Source of the DNA: Zarea fungicola
Lineage: Eukaryota > Ascomycota > Sordariomycetes > Hypocreales > Cordycipitaceae
DNA: 64,000 nt
Reading direction: 5' to 3'
Assembly: GCA_900169235.1 (NCBI GenBank)
Contig: FWCC01000214.1
Coordinates: forward strand, 1-64,000
In this document: in pieces, positions 46,801 through 57,992 of the stretch
Position numbering within the stretch: the first letter of the stretch is position 1
Layout: every line of letters begins with the position of its first letter
Translations under genes and position numbers: made by a program
The notes under the pieces: model-generated
What the model was told of the DNA's origin: nothing
The model's input: the letters and a program-made list of their open reading frames with translations, nothing else
The model's database searches: none

Positions 46801-48065
46801 GTATTCAAGACGACGTTCGCCAGAAGCTCTTCCAGCCGTTCAGCCAAGGAGACGCCTCTACCGCTCGCAGATTCGGTGGAACGGGCCTGGGCCTGACCAT
46901 TTGCAAAAATCTGTTGGATTTGATGAGAGGACAAATCACACTTGAATCCACAGTCGGAACTGGGACAACGGCAACTTTCTGGATTCCATTCAATAAGCCG
47001 CAGAGACGAAATGCGCAAAACGTTCAGGCAGGAGCTATCCCCGATCGCCTGCAGTCTGATCTGAGTCTCTCTTGCAACAGCTCAGAGTATGAGAACGCCA
47101 TGGCTGCCACGCCCCCAGGCTCGGATGGATCATCTGGGCTTTCTGATCTCCGTCGCCGCTACTCAGTCAGATCATCCAAGAGCATCGAACAGGATCTACC
47201 CCGAGCCGAAAGAGCAGCCTTCCATATCCTTGTTGTCGAAGATAACCCTGTTAACCAGAAGATTGCGACTCGAACTATTAAAAAGCTCGGGTTCCAGGTA
47301 ACCGCGGCCTGGAACGGCCGTGAAGCCTTGGAATACGTCATCGGGGCCAGTCAGGGCCGAAGCGCAAAGCCTGATATTATTCTTATGGACGTCCAAATGC
47401 CCGTTATCGACGGCTATAAATGTACACACCTAATGCGCCACCACAGCCCATATAAGGGTCTTATTCATGATGTCCCCATTGTAGCTATGACGGCATCGGC
47501 CATTCAAGGCGACCGTGAAAAGTGCAAGAGGGCAGGCATGGATGATTACTTGGCAAAACCGGTAACAATGACCATCCTCGAACGTATGCTGATTCGCTGG
47601 TGTGTATCCGGTCGACGGGAATTTATCGCCGCCGATGCGGCTTCCTCTGATTGCTCGGAGCCGAGCGAACATTGCGACTCTTCCAGCATTCCACATATTG
47701 CCATTGCAGATGGCCAGCTTCTACCGCAGAGAAGCGAAAGCGAAAACAACAACACAGCAAGCAGTACGGATGGAAAAGACGATTCTACTTGCGGGCCAAT
47801 AACGCCGACGCCAGCAACAAATGGCAAAGACGAGCATTCCCCATTCGACTCTCCGTCTGTGGTAGAAATGCCTCCACGTGTCCCGCGTCCTGAACGAGAC
47901 AAGGAATTTTCCAGTATGCTGCAGGAAACAAAGCTCATTGGCGCTGCCGGTGGCCCTGCATCTAAATTGCGGTCCAACAGTTACCAAGGCCAGGGTCTTG
48001 GCGAAGCATTGACGGAAGCCAACATAACGAAGCTGGGCATTGAGAATGAGCAGCCTCACTCCTGA
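43806..48065 (+). CDS. PAS-containing hybrid histidine kinase
   Basis: A 1400-aa kinase in two exons (43806-46047 and 46105-48065). Order: Ser/His-rich N-terminus; PAS-like segment near residue 120 (AMQYLPVPVIVLNS); second PAS near 385-440 (MPILAMWKDGSVTFPN); third PAS-PAC about 527-650 (FKIICDTMPQLVWTATAEGL, YRCRNKDGEWRWFLGRA); HisKA with phospho-accepting His about 825 in NMSHEIRTP; HATPase about 913-1043 (NLLTNSIKF, DTGIGI, FGGTGLGLTICK); receiver about 1120-1246 with phospho-Asp about 1176 in LMDVQMPVIDG and Lys in YLAKP. It has no membrane segments, so it is a cytosolic sensor passing phosphate to a histidine phosphotransfer protein and then to Ssk1/Skn7-type regulators. Start chosen at ATG 43806; the longer frame begins with TTG. 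The C-terminal 150 residues are disordered. The signal sensed is unknown. Confidence 0.93.
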   Translation: MGETFHALAEMNSSEAFHVGSNFHNATVPSTTADLDTAESSYVATDSTLNLSTNSSGSNSHQSQAHAHAHGHTSSNGHTGSPRSLGGGRFFRDSLGMTTDETRSQSQSPFRLAIPTTISPAQLAFSAMQYLPVPVIVLNSLKTVVLANEAMGRMLGLITDDSDDDDTSRAIDRIRGQTLSQVGIDMLQDGKPVWVTWETFFDTLAHEIGARPPAADRNPRHAPGAGDVTPTVVTPASPTKRRSSTNSTTPTQDAIIEVVISRNGLHKTTFDSRYKSKESEYHAFAKMIVTMWEVEDRQVYFTLTFTSTQSTPPAPVSSRKSIAKNSILEAAERQSITNSNPPSVASSRHSTSPALNTPNVLTMSSSPFPPMGPPSVAAHLYSSTPSVLQKIIRMKDALLDNTQMPILAMWKDGSVTFPNKAARQLLSHDADLDSSSDGFDLLKNWELWTEDFSRKLDVQQHPLYSLLKTGTRFASIRVGVFDSQGKRIVYDLLGEAITDEKTGEFLAGVVTFRDVTVMTEEISLIKERDEERFKIICDTMPQLVWTATAEGLHDFFNTRWYTFTGLLPEQCLGLAWESCFHPDDRTEAIARWHKSLGTGNPYVMEYRCRNKDGEWRWFLGRALAVRNPETGEIEKWFGTCTDVHESIETKLAAKHTRQQLLSVIAHSHVTIFTVDPNRRVTMLEGALIWNNTYEDTEKGRWFIGEDMYTVFNRLTEQMAEGERPNWLNSIEEILERKSTEDIKEHGLGKLSLRLNRLYVSLLTPQLDDRWYRTRFIPMYGKRPQNGKPPSIEGVIGVVMDVTELKDSEEALREQSRAKHQAIANEAAANEANRLKSQFLANMSHEIRTPITGVLGMAELLGDMSLDEEQRDYVDNIQSSATSLLTVINDILDFSKVESGRLDIEEVQFSLSIILKEVVRMLKFAVERKNLDFQSMISDDIENDLAVIGDPGRVRQIITNLLTNSIKFTSQGYVRFSVLREKETADSIIIKFTIEDTGIGIQDDVRQKLFQPFSQGDASTARRFGGTGLGLTICKNLLDLMRGQITLESTVGTGTTATFWIPFNKPQRRNAQNVQAGAIPDRLQSDLSLSCNSSEYENAMAATPPGSDGSSGLSDLRRRYSVRSSKSIEQDLPRAERAAFHILVVEDNPVNQKIATRTIKKLGFQVTAAWNGREALEYVIGASQGRSAKPDIILMDVQMPVIDGYKCTHLMRHHSPYKGLIHDVPIVAMTASAIQGDREKCKRAGMDDYLAKPVTMTILERMLIRWCVSGRREFIAADAASSDCSEPSEHCDSSSIPHIAIADGQLLPQRSESENNNTASSTDGKDDSTCGPITPTPATNGKDEHSPFDSPSVVEMPPRVPRPERDKEFSSMLQETKLIGAAGGPASKLRSNSYQGQGLGEALTEANITKLGIENEQPHS
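46048..46104 (+). other. in-frame, stop-free 57-bp intron of histidine kinase
   Basis: GTAAGT donor, TTACTAAC branch point and CTAG acceptor mark a clear intron. Its length is a multiple of three and it has no stop in the coding frame, so retention would insert 19 residues between EHGL and DDRWYRTRF. Confidence 0.85.
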
Positions 48066-48917
48066 GTGTTACTTGCTCAGTACGAACAGTCTGCTTACTG
48101 ATGCTCTTTTTACGATACACAATAACAAGTCTTTTACGGTACGCGAGTGTGCCAGCGATTTTTAATCACCAAAGCTATTTTCAACGAAGCGAAAGCGATG
48201 TATTTACTTTTTTAATGGTTCGGTTGGAAAACACTAGGGTGTTTCCACTTTCACAAGTACTGGACATAGGCGAAAATTGGATTTTCTTGTTTTGTTTTTT
48301 ACAACTTTATCGGGTACAGTTTGGCTTCTCTCATATTCTTTTTTGTTCAGATTTCAATTAATTGTTGGGATATGACGATCGAATTCTATCATGTGTTTGC
48401 TTTGGATGTTTGTTGGTTGAACTTCGTTCGGGTCGGCCGGGGTCTGCATTTATGCGCACCCCTCCTTTTCTCTTCATGATCTCGGTTATTCTGGTTTTGA
48501 GTATTTTAGAACTGTTGGGAATCAGGCGTTCAAGAAGGGCACTGGACCAAAACGGGATGGGCTGTTTATGAATTGGAAACGATGAACGATATTTAACATC
48601 AATATAAGAATAATATCACTGCATGATAAGAACTCGTTTTGCTACATTGCAGCATGATCGCCTTTTGTTCTTTTATTACTGTAAATATCATTGTGCAAGT
48701 GATTTATATAAGCGAGAGGAAGCGGCATGGACAATGACTAGAATCGACAGATACGCCGAAACAATCGATAAGATACTCTTGTTTTGATAGTTGTAAAAAA
48801 GAAAAATAGTTCAAACTTCAACTCAAGAATACATTTATGAAAAAAAAAAAAACAGGGTAACCAGCAAAACCAAACCCGCTCCCAAGTAGCACCCATGAAA
48901 AAGAGATACATTTTTTT
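48066..48917. other. intergenic between convergent kinase and NoxA genes
   Basis: The 3' flanks of both genes, AT-rich with an A-run at about 48839-48852. No gene seen. Confidence 0.5.
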
Positions 48918-50703
48918 TTAGAAGTGTTCCTTCCAGAAACGGAACTGAACCTCACGGGATGTGGCTGCCTTGCAAGCAGTCTTGATATCACGAGCTAGAG
49001 AAATGATTTGTTAGTACTAGCTATCCGGTAGGAGTATGATCAAGACTTATGACTTACCAGCTGCCGAAGGGCCGCAGAAGTACACGCCGACCGTGGTCCG
49101 CATGCTGCCTTCGAGACCGTTGAGGTATGAGCGATCGAGGATACCATCGCGCATCCCGGTGAAGAGGCGGCTGAAATCCGGCCGTCCAAACTGAGTCCGG
49201 GCCTTGAGCTCCGTCAGAGGGTCAGTGTTGGAGCCGACGCTGTTGAGGACAATGTTTTGCGCCGTGTCGATGTCCAGCTTCTGTGTCAGGTAGGTGTGAA
49301 TCTTGAGGAACTCAACGCCATTGCTGCCCGGCAGACGTGCCGCTTCGTTGGACTGCTCCTCGAGTGAGGAAAGTAGTGTTTGGAACCACTCAAATGAACC
49401 AGTATCCTTGCAGACCCAGATAAATTCGACACGGCGGAGGCGGGTAGGCGGGTTGGGCGAGTTGCGCAAATGCCATATGTTCTTGAGGATTGAGGCCCAG
49501 GGCGTCACACCAATACCTGTACCAATGAGAACGGCAATTTCATTCTCGAACACATCTTCGGCAGGAGCTCCATATGGGCCGTCGATACGCAGAGCAGGCA
49601 TTTGTTGGCCGTTTTGTAGAGCAACCTCGTACATACCCATAGGGTCAACATCATCGTATAGCTTGGCCTGGGCATTACCTGCACCAAGGGCGTCACCGAG
49701 AGCCTGCGTAAAATCTCCGACTTGTCGAACATGAACCGACACATAAGGGTCGAATGGGCACGATGTAATAGTAAAAGGATGCCATTGGTACTTGGAGATG
49801 GATGGAATTTGGAGGAAGAGCCATTGACCGGCCTTGTATCGGAATGAGGGTTTGGCGAATTGAATCTCGACAACATCATATGGGTGGCGGACGACTCGGG
49901 TAATCTTGGTCTCACGGCGGGCACGAACCTCGCGGTAGAGGCGTTCCAAGAGATAAAACCCACCCGTCCAAAGCTCCCATCGCCAACCAAGGTAGCCAAT
50001 GCAGTGAGTCCAGTATTGCTCGCCAGCGAAAGGAGAAAAGCCATTCACGGAGTCGCGAACGAAGCAGCCAGTCGTGTGCGTGTACAGAGCCAAGAAGAAC
50101 GGGATAAAGAGATGATGAGTATACCAGAATGTTTCAAACGACTGTTGACGAATGCGGGCATGGGCCGTGGTATACATCAGCATCATGCACAGCAGCATCA
50201 CATGGCCAGTAATGCCGCCTGCTTGGCCGTAATGAATCTGGACAGCGCTAACAGGGCGAATTTGCGTCTTTTCAACGTTGTAGAAGTTGACGTAATGGGC
50301 ACCGGCGTGGCAAATGCTGAAAACAAGAAGAGCGTACGCCAGCTGTCGATGAAGCCAGATGTTTTCGTCAAGGGGCAGGAATCGAAGCTTTGGACGGACC
50401 CATCGCATAATCGTGCGGCAGACAGGGAGAAGAATGAGCATTCCATCGACACTTAGAACTAGACCAGCACCACGGGAGATCCAGACGGAGTATTTCAAAG
50501 TGTTGAGACCGGCGAGTCGAATATCGGAAGCTTGCTTCCACCTGAACTATGTGAGTAGAGAAAGCAACGGCGGTTACCACTGACACTTACCAGCCATAGG
50601 CAAAAATACCCCAGTGAAATACCCAGAAAAGAATGTGAAATGTCAGTTTCCTGGCAGTAAACTGCTTGCGAAAAAGTTCGCTATATCCTAATTGTCCAGA
50701 CAT
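48918..50703 (-). CDS. noxA: NADPH oxidase NoxA (Nox1)
   Basis: A 557-aa protein in three exons (50703-50591, 50541-49058, 48994-48918); the introns are only 49 and 63 bp. It starts MSGQLGYSELFRKQF and reads across the first junction FAYGWWKQASDIRLAGLNTLK. Six membrane helices carry haem-ligand His residues (for example in WLHRQLAYALL, HAGAHYVNF and THHLFIPFF). FAD binding is at HPFTITSCP, NADPH binding at IGTGIGVTPWASILKN and YFCGPSAA, and the end FRFWKEHF is the canonical Nox C-terminus, recovered from the short last exon. There are no EF hands, which separates it from NoxC. NoxA transfers electrons from NADPH to oxygen to make superoxide, with NoxR, Rac and NoxD as partners, and controls sexual development, hyphal fusion and, in pathogens, infection structures. 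Confidence 0.96.
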
Positions 50704-53700
50704 CTTGAAGGGTAGGTCTAGTTGTGCATAAGGATGTAAAAGGTAAATTATCCAATGTCGACCGGCGACAGAGAGTTCAAGATAAGATTGCCTTGGAGGT
50801 CGCGGCAGCGTCCAGCTCTGGTAATGTCGGCTTGAACTCAAAATCGCAAACCCCAAAGAGTGAAGGGCTCGAGCTTGTAGGACGCCACCAGTAAGGAAAA
50901 GGCGGTATAGTGAATGGAAAAAAAATTACAACGGAAAGAAACGAAAAAGAGGGTGTAAACAAATCTGAGCCAGCAGGAGAAGAAAGAAAGAAAAAAAAGA
51001 AGCCTACGACCCCAAATCCGAGTTGCAGGCCGAGTGTTGGATGAGACGAGAAAGAAGGAGAGAAAATGAGACGAAGACGAAGATGATATGAGCTGATTTT
51101 GGATGATAAAAGGCTGATGGGGTAATGCAGAATACCAGGGGAACCTGGATTTTGGAAACGGGGTAAACCCTAGCCGTGTCGCAGGATAAAGAGAAACCAG
51201 ATCCGGTCTTGATGGTGGAGGAGGACTGCTTCAATGTTCTCGGATATGTAAACCTCCTAGGGCTCTTGAAACCAAGACCTTGTCGGCCGCTTGAACTGTG
51301 GGCAGCGGTGCCTTGAACCGGGATACAGGCAAATACAGAGCAGTGGAGGACGGGAGCGGAGTAGCGGCCAGGTCTCTCGTCTCAGATGCTAAAATTCACC
51401 AGAGGGAAAGGTAGAATCCAGGGATCTCGAAAGCAGAGTTTGCGACAGCAGGAGCCGCAAACATGCGACGCTGGGCGTGAGAGAAGGAGTTGGAGGCTGT
51501 GGTAGCGTATACTTGGAGGTGTTTCGGAGTTGTGACTAGGGTGTTTTGGATAGCGGCTGCGAGACAGTGTGTTATGAGCAGAACAGACGGTAAGGGGTCG
51601 AATGGAGACGGCTCAAGACGAGAGAATATTCCAAATGCAAGAGCGCGAGCAGGAGAAATCTATTTTGCGAAAGAATAAAAGAAGAAGTCAAGACGAGTCC
51701 TGTGGCTGGGGTGACTTGCACATACTATCGAGTTCCTGCAGTCAATCGTTCATGGAAGAGGACCGACCCTCCCCGCCCTCTCTCTGGACTGGAAAGCTAG
51801 TGGCTCACCCTGGCAGCTAAAAATGGCCCAGATTCAACGATGGTGGGTGGGAATTAAAAAATGCTCGAGCTCTCAGTGGCTGCATCAATTTGGCACAGAG
51901 CGGGCCGGCGCTTAGAGATATTGCGGTGGCCAACGAGAGACAGTTGAGGCTGTAGTGTGACGGGGCTAGTGTCTGGGCCCGGGAGATGGGGTGGTTTGAC
52001 GGAGTGTGTGTGGACTTGTGGCCGTCCGTAAGGAATCACATTATTGTGAGGGGCGGGATAACACCGCAGTGTTTCTGATTGAAGAATCATTAAAGGAGCT
52101 GATGAGATAGGGCTACTTGAAGATTTATCATGGTAGTACCAGTAAGTGTCTGAAATGAAATGGAGGTATCGATAGCTGGCAGCAGCTGCCAAGGCGGTGA
52201 ATGGATGAATGGCAAACGGAAATGGCAGCATACTTGTCTGCCTCTGCTCCAAGTTTTCTTTATCACAGATTTCACAACGTGCCTGCTAATTACCTAGCTA
52301 CCAGTATCTAATAACAAACACGCCCAAAGGCAGCTCAAATCACATCTGGGCATGTTTGCTACTCTGTTGACGGCTTACCAAATATCCTTCTTCGTGTCCC
52401 TACTCGTCTGTTGTTATAGGCACCGTTTCAGCCCCACCGGAGACTGCGGCGAACACAGTGCTCCTTTTTAAGACCATGCGAAGAATGTTCCTGCAGCGTC
52501 TGATCATCCGATTCCTACTGATTTGCCTTTGTCTGAACGCACCACAATTGTATATCTGCCACACGATCATCTTGCAGGCGACAAATTCAATAAGCATGAG
52601 GACCAATTATTTCCACCGTATCCACACAGTATGTGCATAGTTCAAACACTGATGCAATTGGGAGAGGTAACTACTAGTTAGTGATTCCACATGCCACTGG
52701 GCCAAGGTCCGTCCCTGTGGCGGTCGCCCAGGCGCTTAGAGAGGACGAGGTACATAAAGCTGCCATTTTACGATGACAGCATGGATACAGGAGAGACACC
52801 AAAACACGCCACAGAAGGAAGAGCATCGTGCAACAAGAGTATCCCTTTACCTTCGTGTGATGTAGCACCGAGGCGTTTTCCGTTTTGTCTTCGGTAGGGC
52901 TCACATAGCAATTCATCTTTACCTCCTTCCGTGATGGTCGAAGAGGAGAGTGATCGTTGTGGCCGACCAACCACCAGAAATTTGGCAGTATTATAACACA
53001 GTTGAATTCACCCACCAGCGGTGGTTGCCACTTCGACGCACAGGTTATAAAAGAGCATCGACTGTGTTTCCGAGCTGCCTCCCAGTCTCTCAGCAGTGGC
53101 CTTACCCTTGGTAGAAATAATCGATCTTCTTCCGCGTATTACATCAGCCTGAGACGTCCTGCGTCCTGCATCCATGAACAGGCAAAGGACCAAAATCGGT
53201 ACCGAGTATGCATCAGGATGATCATCGGTGATATGGAGATGTGATAAAAGCCACAGTAGACACATAGGGTCACACTGCCCCGGCACTTGGTCACCATCTG
53301 CCGCGCAACACATCGCACCAATAGGCCAAAATTACTAAGAAAAAAATCACTGTAGAGGGGAGGCAGACCCGTCATGACCCCGCCGATCCGGGAATAGTTG
53401 GCCGACTGTCGATGATTCTTTGAGAAATGATGCCGTGCTTGCGACAGTGCCAGGTACGCCAATTACATTAAAATAGAAACTGCCAAGCACAAATTAATTA
53501 TGAAAAATGTGCCTGTTTGTTATCATATTTTTGTATACCGGGCAATACGCAAGGCTAATTAATACAAGGAACAATGTTGGGCCTTTGCTGGCCTGTGTGG
53601 CTGTGCCAAGGCCGCGCCGGGCTGGCTTCATGACGTATCAATAGGGTGCGTGCCTAATTACCACTTGGCTAAAATTTTCTTCGGCATCAATTTAAGCTTA

Positions 53701-53858
53701 ACACAAGCTGCGCAATTCCAGCCAGGGACTCGTTTCTCATCACCCCTTGTGAGTCGTTGTTTTGGTGCGTCGGCCAAGCTCATCGCTCCTTCGCATCGGC
53801 CCATGAGCTCCAGATAGCTTCCCCACGAGCCGACGGTGCGCCAGCACGGCCACGAAAC
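50704..53858. other. large divergent intergenic region
   Basis: 3.15 kb between the divergent noxA and Mug190-type genes. The first 500 bases upstream of noxA are purine-rich on the plus strand (pyrimidine-rich in the sense of noxA), as expected for its leader. No protein gene with recognisable homology or splicing is seen in the remainder. Confidence 0.45.
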
Positions 53859-56800
53859 ATGTCTGGCAGTATATCCGCCGACGATGTGCGCCGCTACCAG
53901 GAACCCTACAGCGGCCACAAACCAGTCCCGACCATTTCAAAATACCGCGAGGAGCTCGCATTGCGACAACAGGACGCTATGCAGCGCGGGGAGCCGAGCC
54001 CCGGCGACGAGAACCTCGCAGAGCTGAGACCCAGCCGTTCAGCCCTTTCCGCGAGTCCGCGCCCTTCTTCTTCCCTGAGCGCCAGAAGCGATAAAAGCAG
54101 CATCAAGCCGGGACATCCAAGCCGCAACGAAGACGAAGTCGAAAAGCCACAGCGGCTGCCTATGATTGACACTTCCCAGACGGACCCAGCCCTGAGCGAC
54201 CCGCGACAGCGCCGCAAGGAGCTGGGCTTAAAGGACAAGGAGAAGCGTCGAGAGAGGGCCGAACGTGAAGTGACGGACCCGGTTACCCATCAAACAGTTG
54301 TCATTCAGGACTTTACTGACGATGCCCTCGAAAACGTGACATTTAACGATGCCGCTACGCTTGCCCCTCGGAAGTCCATGGCCGAATCTCGAGACGGGTC
54401 CTCGCCAGGCTCCATCAAACCCCCAGATCCTGGTGCCCTCTATAAAGAATTCCCGATTCCCGATTTTGGCGGCTTACGAGACGAGATTGAACATATTAGC
54501 CGGCAGGGTGCAACGGTCGGCGTTTTTGGAGCTGCCCTCATTCTGGTCGCCGTCTATGAAGTCCACAAGCTGCTCCCAACCTCTGTGAAGGAAGGCAACA
54601 CTCCATGGCTCTTGTTCTACATTGGATTCTTTCTGATGGCCTATCTCGCCATTTTCGTTCGAGACTTTAGCTCCAGGCAAACAAGGCAGCTCTTCGAAGA
54701 CGAGGTATGGCATGCGCATCGTGAAAAGATGAAGATAGATGCCGATCAAAGCGTCCATGAACGGACAGTCTGGCTAAACTCAGTGCTGCGCACCCTGTGG
54801 CCAATTATCAACCCAGACCTGTTTGCAAGCTTTACCGATATTCTCGAAGATGTCATGCAGGCTTCCATTCCCAAAATTGTCCGCATGGTCAGCATTGAAG
54901 ATATTGGCCAGGGAAGCGAGCCTTTGCGAATTCTTGGCATCCGCTGGCTGCCAAGCGGTGCTACATCAGATACACTTAACCCCAACAGCAATTCGGAAAA
55001 GGCACACGGCAATAATGGCAAGTCACCCGAAGGGGATGGCTTCGGGCCGCATATCATGGACGACGAAGAGGGTTCCTTTGTTAATCTAGAAGTCTCATTT
55101 GCCTACCGAACCCGGGCCAGTTCCAGAATGTCCAAAAACCGCAATAACGATCTCCATCTCTTCGTAGCATTCTATCTCCCCGGAAACATCAAGATACCTG
55201 TCTGGGTCAATCTACATGGTATCGTCGGCACTATCCGCGCCCGCCTGCAGCTCATTGCGGATCCCCCATTCATTTCCCTCTGCACAGTTACGCTGATGGG
55301 CCAGCCCAAGGTGGCCATGAGCTGTGTTCCCCTTGTTCAAAGAGGACTAAACATCATGGATGTGCCTTTGATTAGCAACTTTGTACAGGCAGCTGTGGAC
55401 GCTGCTGTGGCACAATACGTTGCACCCAAGAGCCTGACGATCGACTTGCAAAAGATTCTTGTAGGCGAGGACTTCAAAAAGAATACCTTAGCCAAGGGCG
55501 TCTTGATGATTACTATCAAGCGCGGCTACGACTTTAAAATGGGCGATGCGGCCATTCCTTTTTTCAGAGAGGGCGGCTCAGATCCCTACGTCTCTGTTGG
55601 CTGGGCCAAGTTTGGCAAGGTTGTCTGGAGCACCCGCATTATGAAGACAGAAATGTCTCCTTGTTGGGATGAAACCTGCTTTGTGCTAGTAACGCCTGAA
55701 GAGCTAAACATTGATGAGCGTCTCCGCGTTCAGCTCTGGGACTCGGATCGATTTACCGCGGATGATGACCTTGGCCGCATTGAAGTCAGCCTCAAAGAAA
55801 TAATAGAAAATCCGGAATCCAACGGCAAGTTATCAGACCGTGCCGATGGGTTCAGAGCACTCAAATCTGGCGACAACATGCCTGGCAAGCTGGAATGGAG
55901 CGTCGGCTACTTTTCCAAAACAAAGATTCTCGACAGTCAGCTTCAGCTACAGACGCGCGACCCACGTGTGCGTACCATGGAGCAACTGAACAAGAAGGTC
56001 GAGCGAACTTGCGAGCGAAAGCTGCGTGAAGCCATGCTGAAGGACACTACACTTGAGCGGCATGAGGAAGATATGCGAAAGAAGCGCGTACTTGAGTTCA
56101 AGGTGGAGCACGATGAAATGATTATTTCCGCACCGCCCCCTGATGAATATCCCAGTGGTATTCTTAGTATTCAGATCCACAACCTGACTGGACTGGAGAT
56201 TAAGAAGCTGAGCAAGGACACCAAGCCAAAGCTCGGCAGCGCCAGTGACGACGAGGAAGAGACGGGCGAAGGCCTGCCGTCCTCATACTGCACAATCATC
56301 GTCAACCATCGGAAAACGTTCAAGACTCGCGTTAAGCCGCAAAATAGCAAACCATTCTTCAATGCAGGATGCGAACGCTTTATTAGAGACTGGCGGGACT
56401 GCGAAGTTTACGTGGCTGTTCGCGATAGTCGCCTCCATGAAGATGATCCTCTGCTCGGCATTGTGCACCTTCCTCTAGCACACATCTTCAAGCAGCGTAC
56501 CCAAGTCATGGGCTGGTGGCCGATATCTGGCGGCATAGGCAACGGCCGTATTCGCATCTCGCTAGTCTGGCGCAGTGTTGGATTGAAGGCTCCCCGAAAC
56601 CTGCTCGGATGGCAGTACGGTACTCTCGACATCCGCCACAAGGCGATCGGCGCCAACGTGCCGGAAGAGCTGCGCAACTGCAAGCTTCGCCTGCGTACCA
56701 ACATTGGCGCTGGTAAAATGTACGCCACAGCGGCGGAAGACGGACATCTGGTCTGGGCCACGAAATCGAGCAAGCATGTCGCACTGGCGCTGCACCAGCG

Positions 56801-57512
56801 GTACAGCAGCTGTCTATCCATTTGCTTCATCGAGAGTCGCGGACTCCTTAAGGACCACATGGCGGCTTTTTGTGTGCTCTGGCTCAAGGATATTCCCGAC
56901 GACGAGGAGCAGGAGCTCGTACTGCCCATCTGGAAGGGCGACTTTAAGCGCGCGATATCAAACTGTCTCGACGTATGCGGCGAGCGGATGGGCACACTCA
57001 AGATCCGGCTGACGCTTTGGGGTGGCATGGGCAGCGCGCATACGAGCTGGGCCAACAGCAGCGAGCACCTGCGACAGGTGGTAGAGGTGATTGACACGGC
57101 GCGCGACAACCTCACCACGGACACAATGGAGCGCCAAGCAGGCATCGTCGATGCGGACAATGGTGCCGATGGCGATGACGATTCATCCGACGATGGCGGT
57201 GCAGACAACGACCCGGACGACGATGCGCGAAGCAGTCACCATGGCGGTAGTGGCCATAATCGCAAGACGAGCTCGGGCCGAATCTCGGTGCCAGACGGCA
57301 GCTCGTCGGACAAGCAGAGCGTGCTGGACCAGGTGCGCGACTACAAGAAGCGGGCCAAGACGCTGCACCGGCAGCACCGGGGCATAATGCAGTGGAAGAT
57401 TCCACGGACGGCCAAATGGGTCAAGAATAAGTTGGGTCGGGTTGAGGACAACGTGTCGGGCATATTTGAGCATGAGACGCCCCAAAAGGCCGACATTGAA
57501 ACTGAAGTCTAG
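53859..57512 (+). CDS. Mug190/tricalbin-like C2 domain membrane protein
   Basis: A 1217-aa protein without introns. The start is ATG 53859 (MSGSISADDVRRYQEPYSGHKPVP); the longer upstream frame has an unrelated composition. After a charged, disordered N-terminus, two close hydrophobic segments (about 216-237 and 247-268) form a hairpin anchor, as in ER-plasma membrane tethers. A lipid-transfer SMP-like region follows (WLNSVLRTLWPIINPDLF, EDVMQASIPKIVRMVSIE). A C2 domain with Ca-binding acids (GGSDPYVSVGW, LWDSDRFTADDDLG) lies at about 547-665. A second C2-like region at about 766-880 has an acidic insertion (SASDDEEETGEG). The C-terminus is Asp-rich then basic. The overall order matches S. pombe Mug190-type proteins; the likely role is membrane contact and lipid transfer. 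Confidence 0.87.
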   Translation: MSGSISADDVRRYQEPYSGHKPVPTISKYREELALRQQDAMQRGEPSPGDENLAELRPSRSALSASPRPSSSLSARSDKSSIKPGHPSRNEDEVEKPQRLPMIDTSQTDPALSDPRQRRKELGLKDKEKRRERAEREVTDPVTHQTVVIQDFTDDALENVTFNDAATLAPRKSMAESRDGSSPGSIKPPDPGALYKEFPIPDFGGLRDEIEHISRQGATVGVFGAALILVAVYEVHKLLPTSVKEGNTPWLLFYIGFFLMAYLAIFVRDFSSRQTRQLFEDEVWHAHREKMKIDADQSVHERTVWLNSVLRTLWPIINPDLFASFTDILEDVMQASIPKIVRMVSIEDIGQGSEPLRILGIRWLPSGATSDTLNPNSNSEKAHGNNGKSPEGDGFGPHIMDDEEGSFVNLEVSFAYRTRASSRMSKNRNNDLHLFVAFYLPGNIKIPVWVNLHGIVGTIRARLQLIADPPFISLCTVTLMGQPKVAMSCVPLVQRGLNIMDVPLISNFVQAAVDAAVAQYVAPKSLTIDLQKILVGEDFKKNTLAKGVLMITIKRGYDFKMGDAAIPFFREGGSDPYVSVGWAKFGKVVWSTRIMKTEMSPCWDETCFVLVTPEELNIDERLRVQLWDSDRFTADDDLGRIEVSLKEIIENPESNGKLSDRADGFRALKSGDNMPGKLEWSVGYFSKTKILDSQLQLQTRDPRVRTMEQLNKKVERTCERKLREAMLKDTTLERHEEDMRKKRVLEFKVEHDEMIISAPPPDEYPSGILSIQIHNLTGLEIKKLSKDTKPKLGSASDDEEETGEGLPSSYCTIIVNHRKTFKTRVKPQNSKPFFNAGCERFIRDWRDCEVYVAVRDSRLHEDDPLLGIVHLPLAHIFKQRTQVMGWWPISGGIGNGRIRISLVWRSVGLKAPRNLLGWQYGTLDIRHKAIGANVPEELRNCKLRLRTNIGAGKMYATAAEDGHLVWATKSSKHVALALHQRYSSCLSICFIESRGLLKDHMAAFCVLWLKDIPDDEEQELVLPIWKGDFKRAISNCLDVCGERMGTLKIRLTLWGGMGSAHTSWANSSEHLRQVVEVIDTARDNLTTDTMERQAGIVDADNGADGDDDSSDDGGADNDPDDDARSSHHGGSGHNRKTSSGRISVPDGSSSDKQSVLDQVRDYKKRAKTLHRQHRGIMQWKIPRTAKWVKNKLGRVEDNVSGIFEHETPQKADIETEV

Positions 57513-57992
57513 GCATTGTCGACTTTTTCGTGCAGGCTTTTTTTGTAAGCCATTTTCTTTAACGATACTAACGGCCGTTTTTCAAATATACATATTTCCT
57601 CTTTTTGGTTGTTGGATGGCATATTTAGGGATGGGGAGGAGCCTTGCGAAGGCTGTTGAGTACAAACGGGATATCGCTTTTGGACAACACTACTGCACAG
57701 CTGTTAGCAAGAAGCATACGTAGAATTCAAATATCTATATGCTTTTATTATTACAAGTGTCTAATCTTTGCTGCATTGTCTGCCGCTGGCGGGACGAGCC
57801 GTTTTTTCCCCTTGATCCGGCCAAAAAAGGCGTAGTCTAATGTCCAAGAAAAACCCAAAATTCCAAATCAGATTCCAGTATGCATGCAATCGTTCTCTCC
57901 ACCACGTTGTATAACATCCTATTGATGAAATGGTTAAGCAAAAGCAAACCGAAGAAAAAAAAAAGGAGAGTAAGAGAGACAAAGTTGGAAGC
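57513..57992. other. intergenic, convergent 3' ends
   Basis: The 3' flanks of the Mug190-type gene and SYM1; no gene seen. Confidence 0.5.
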
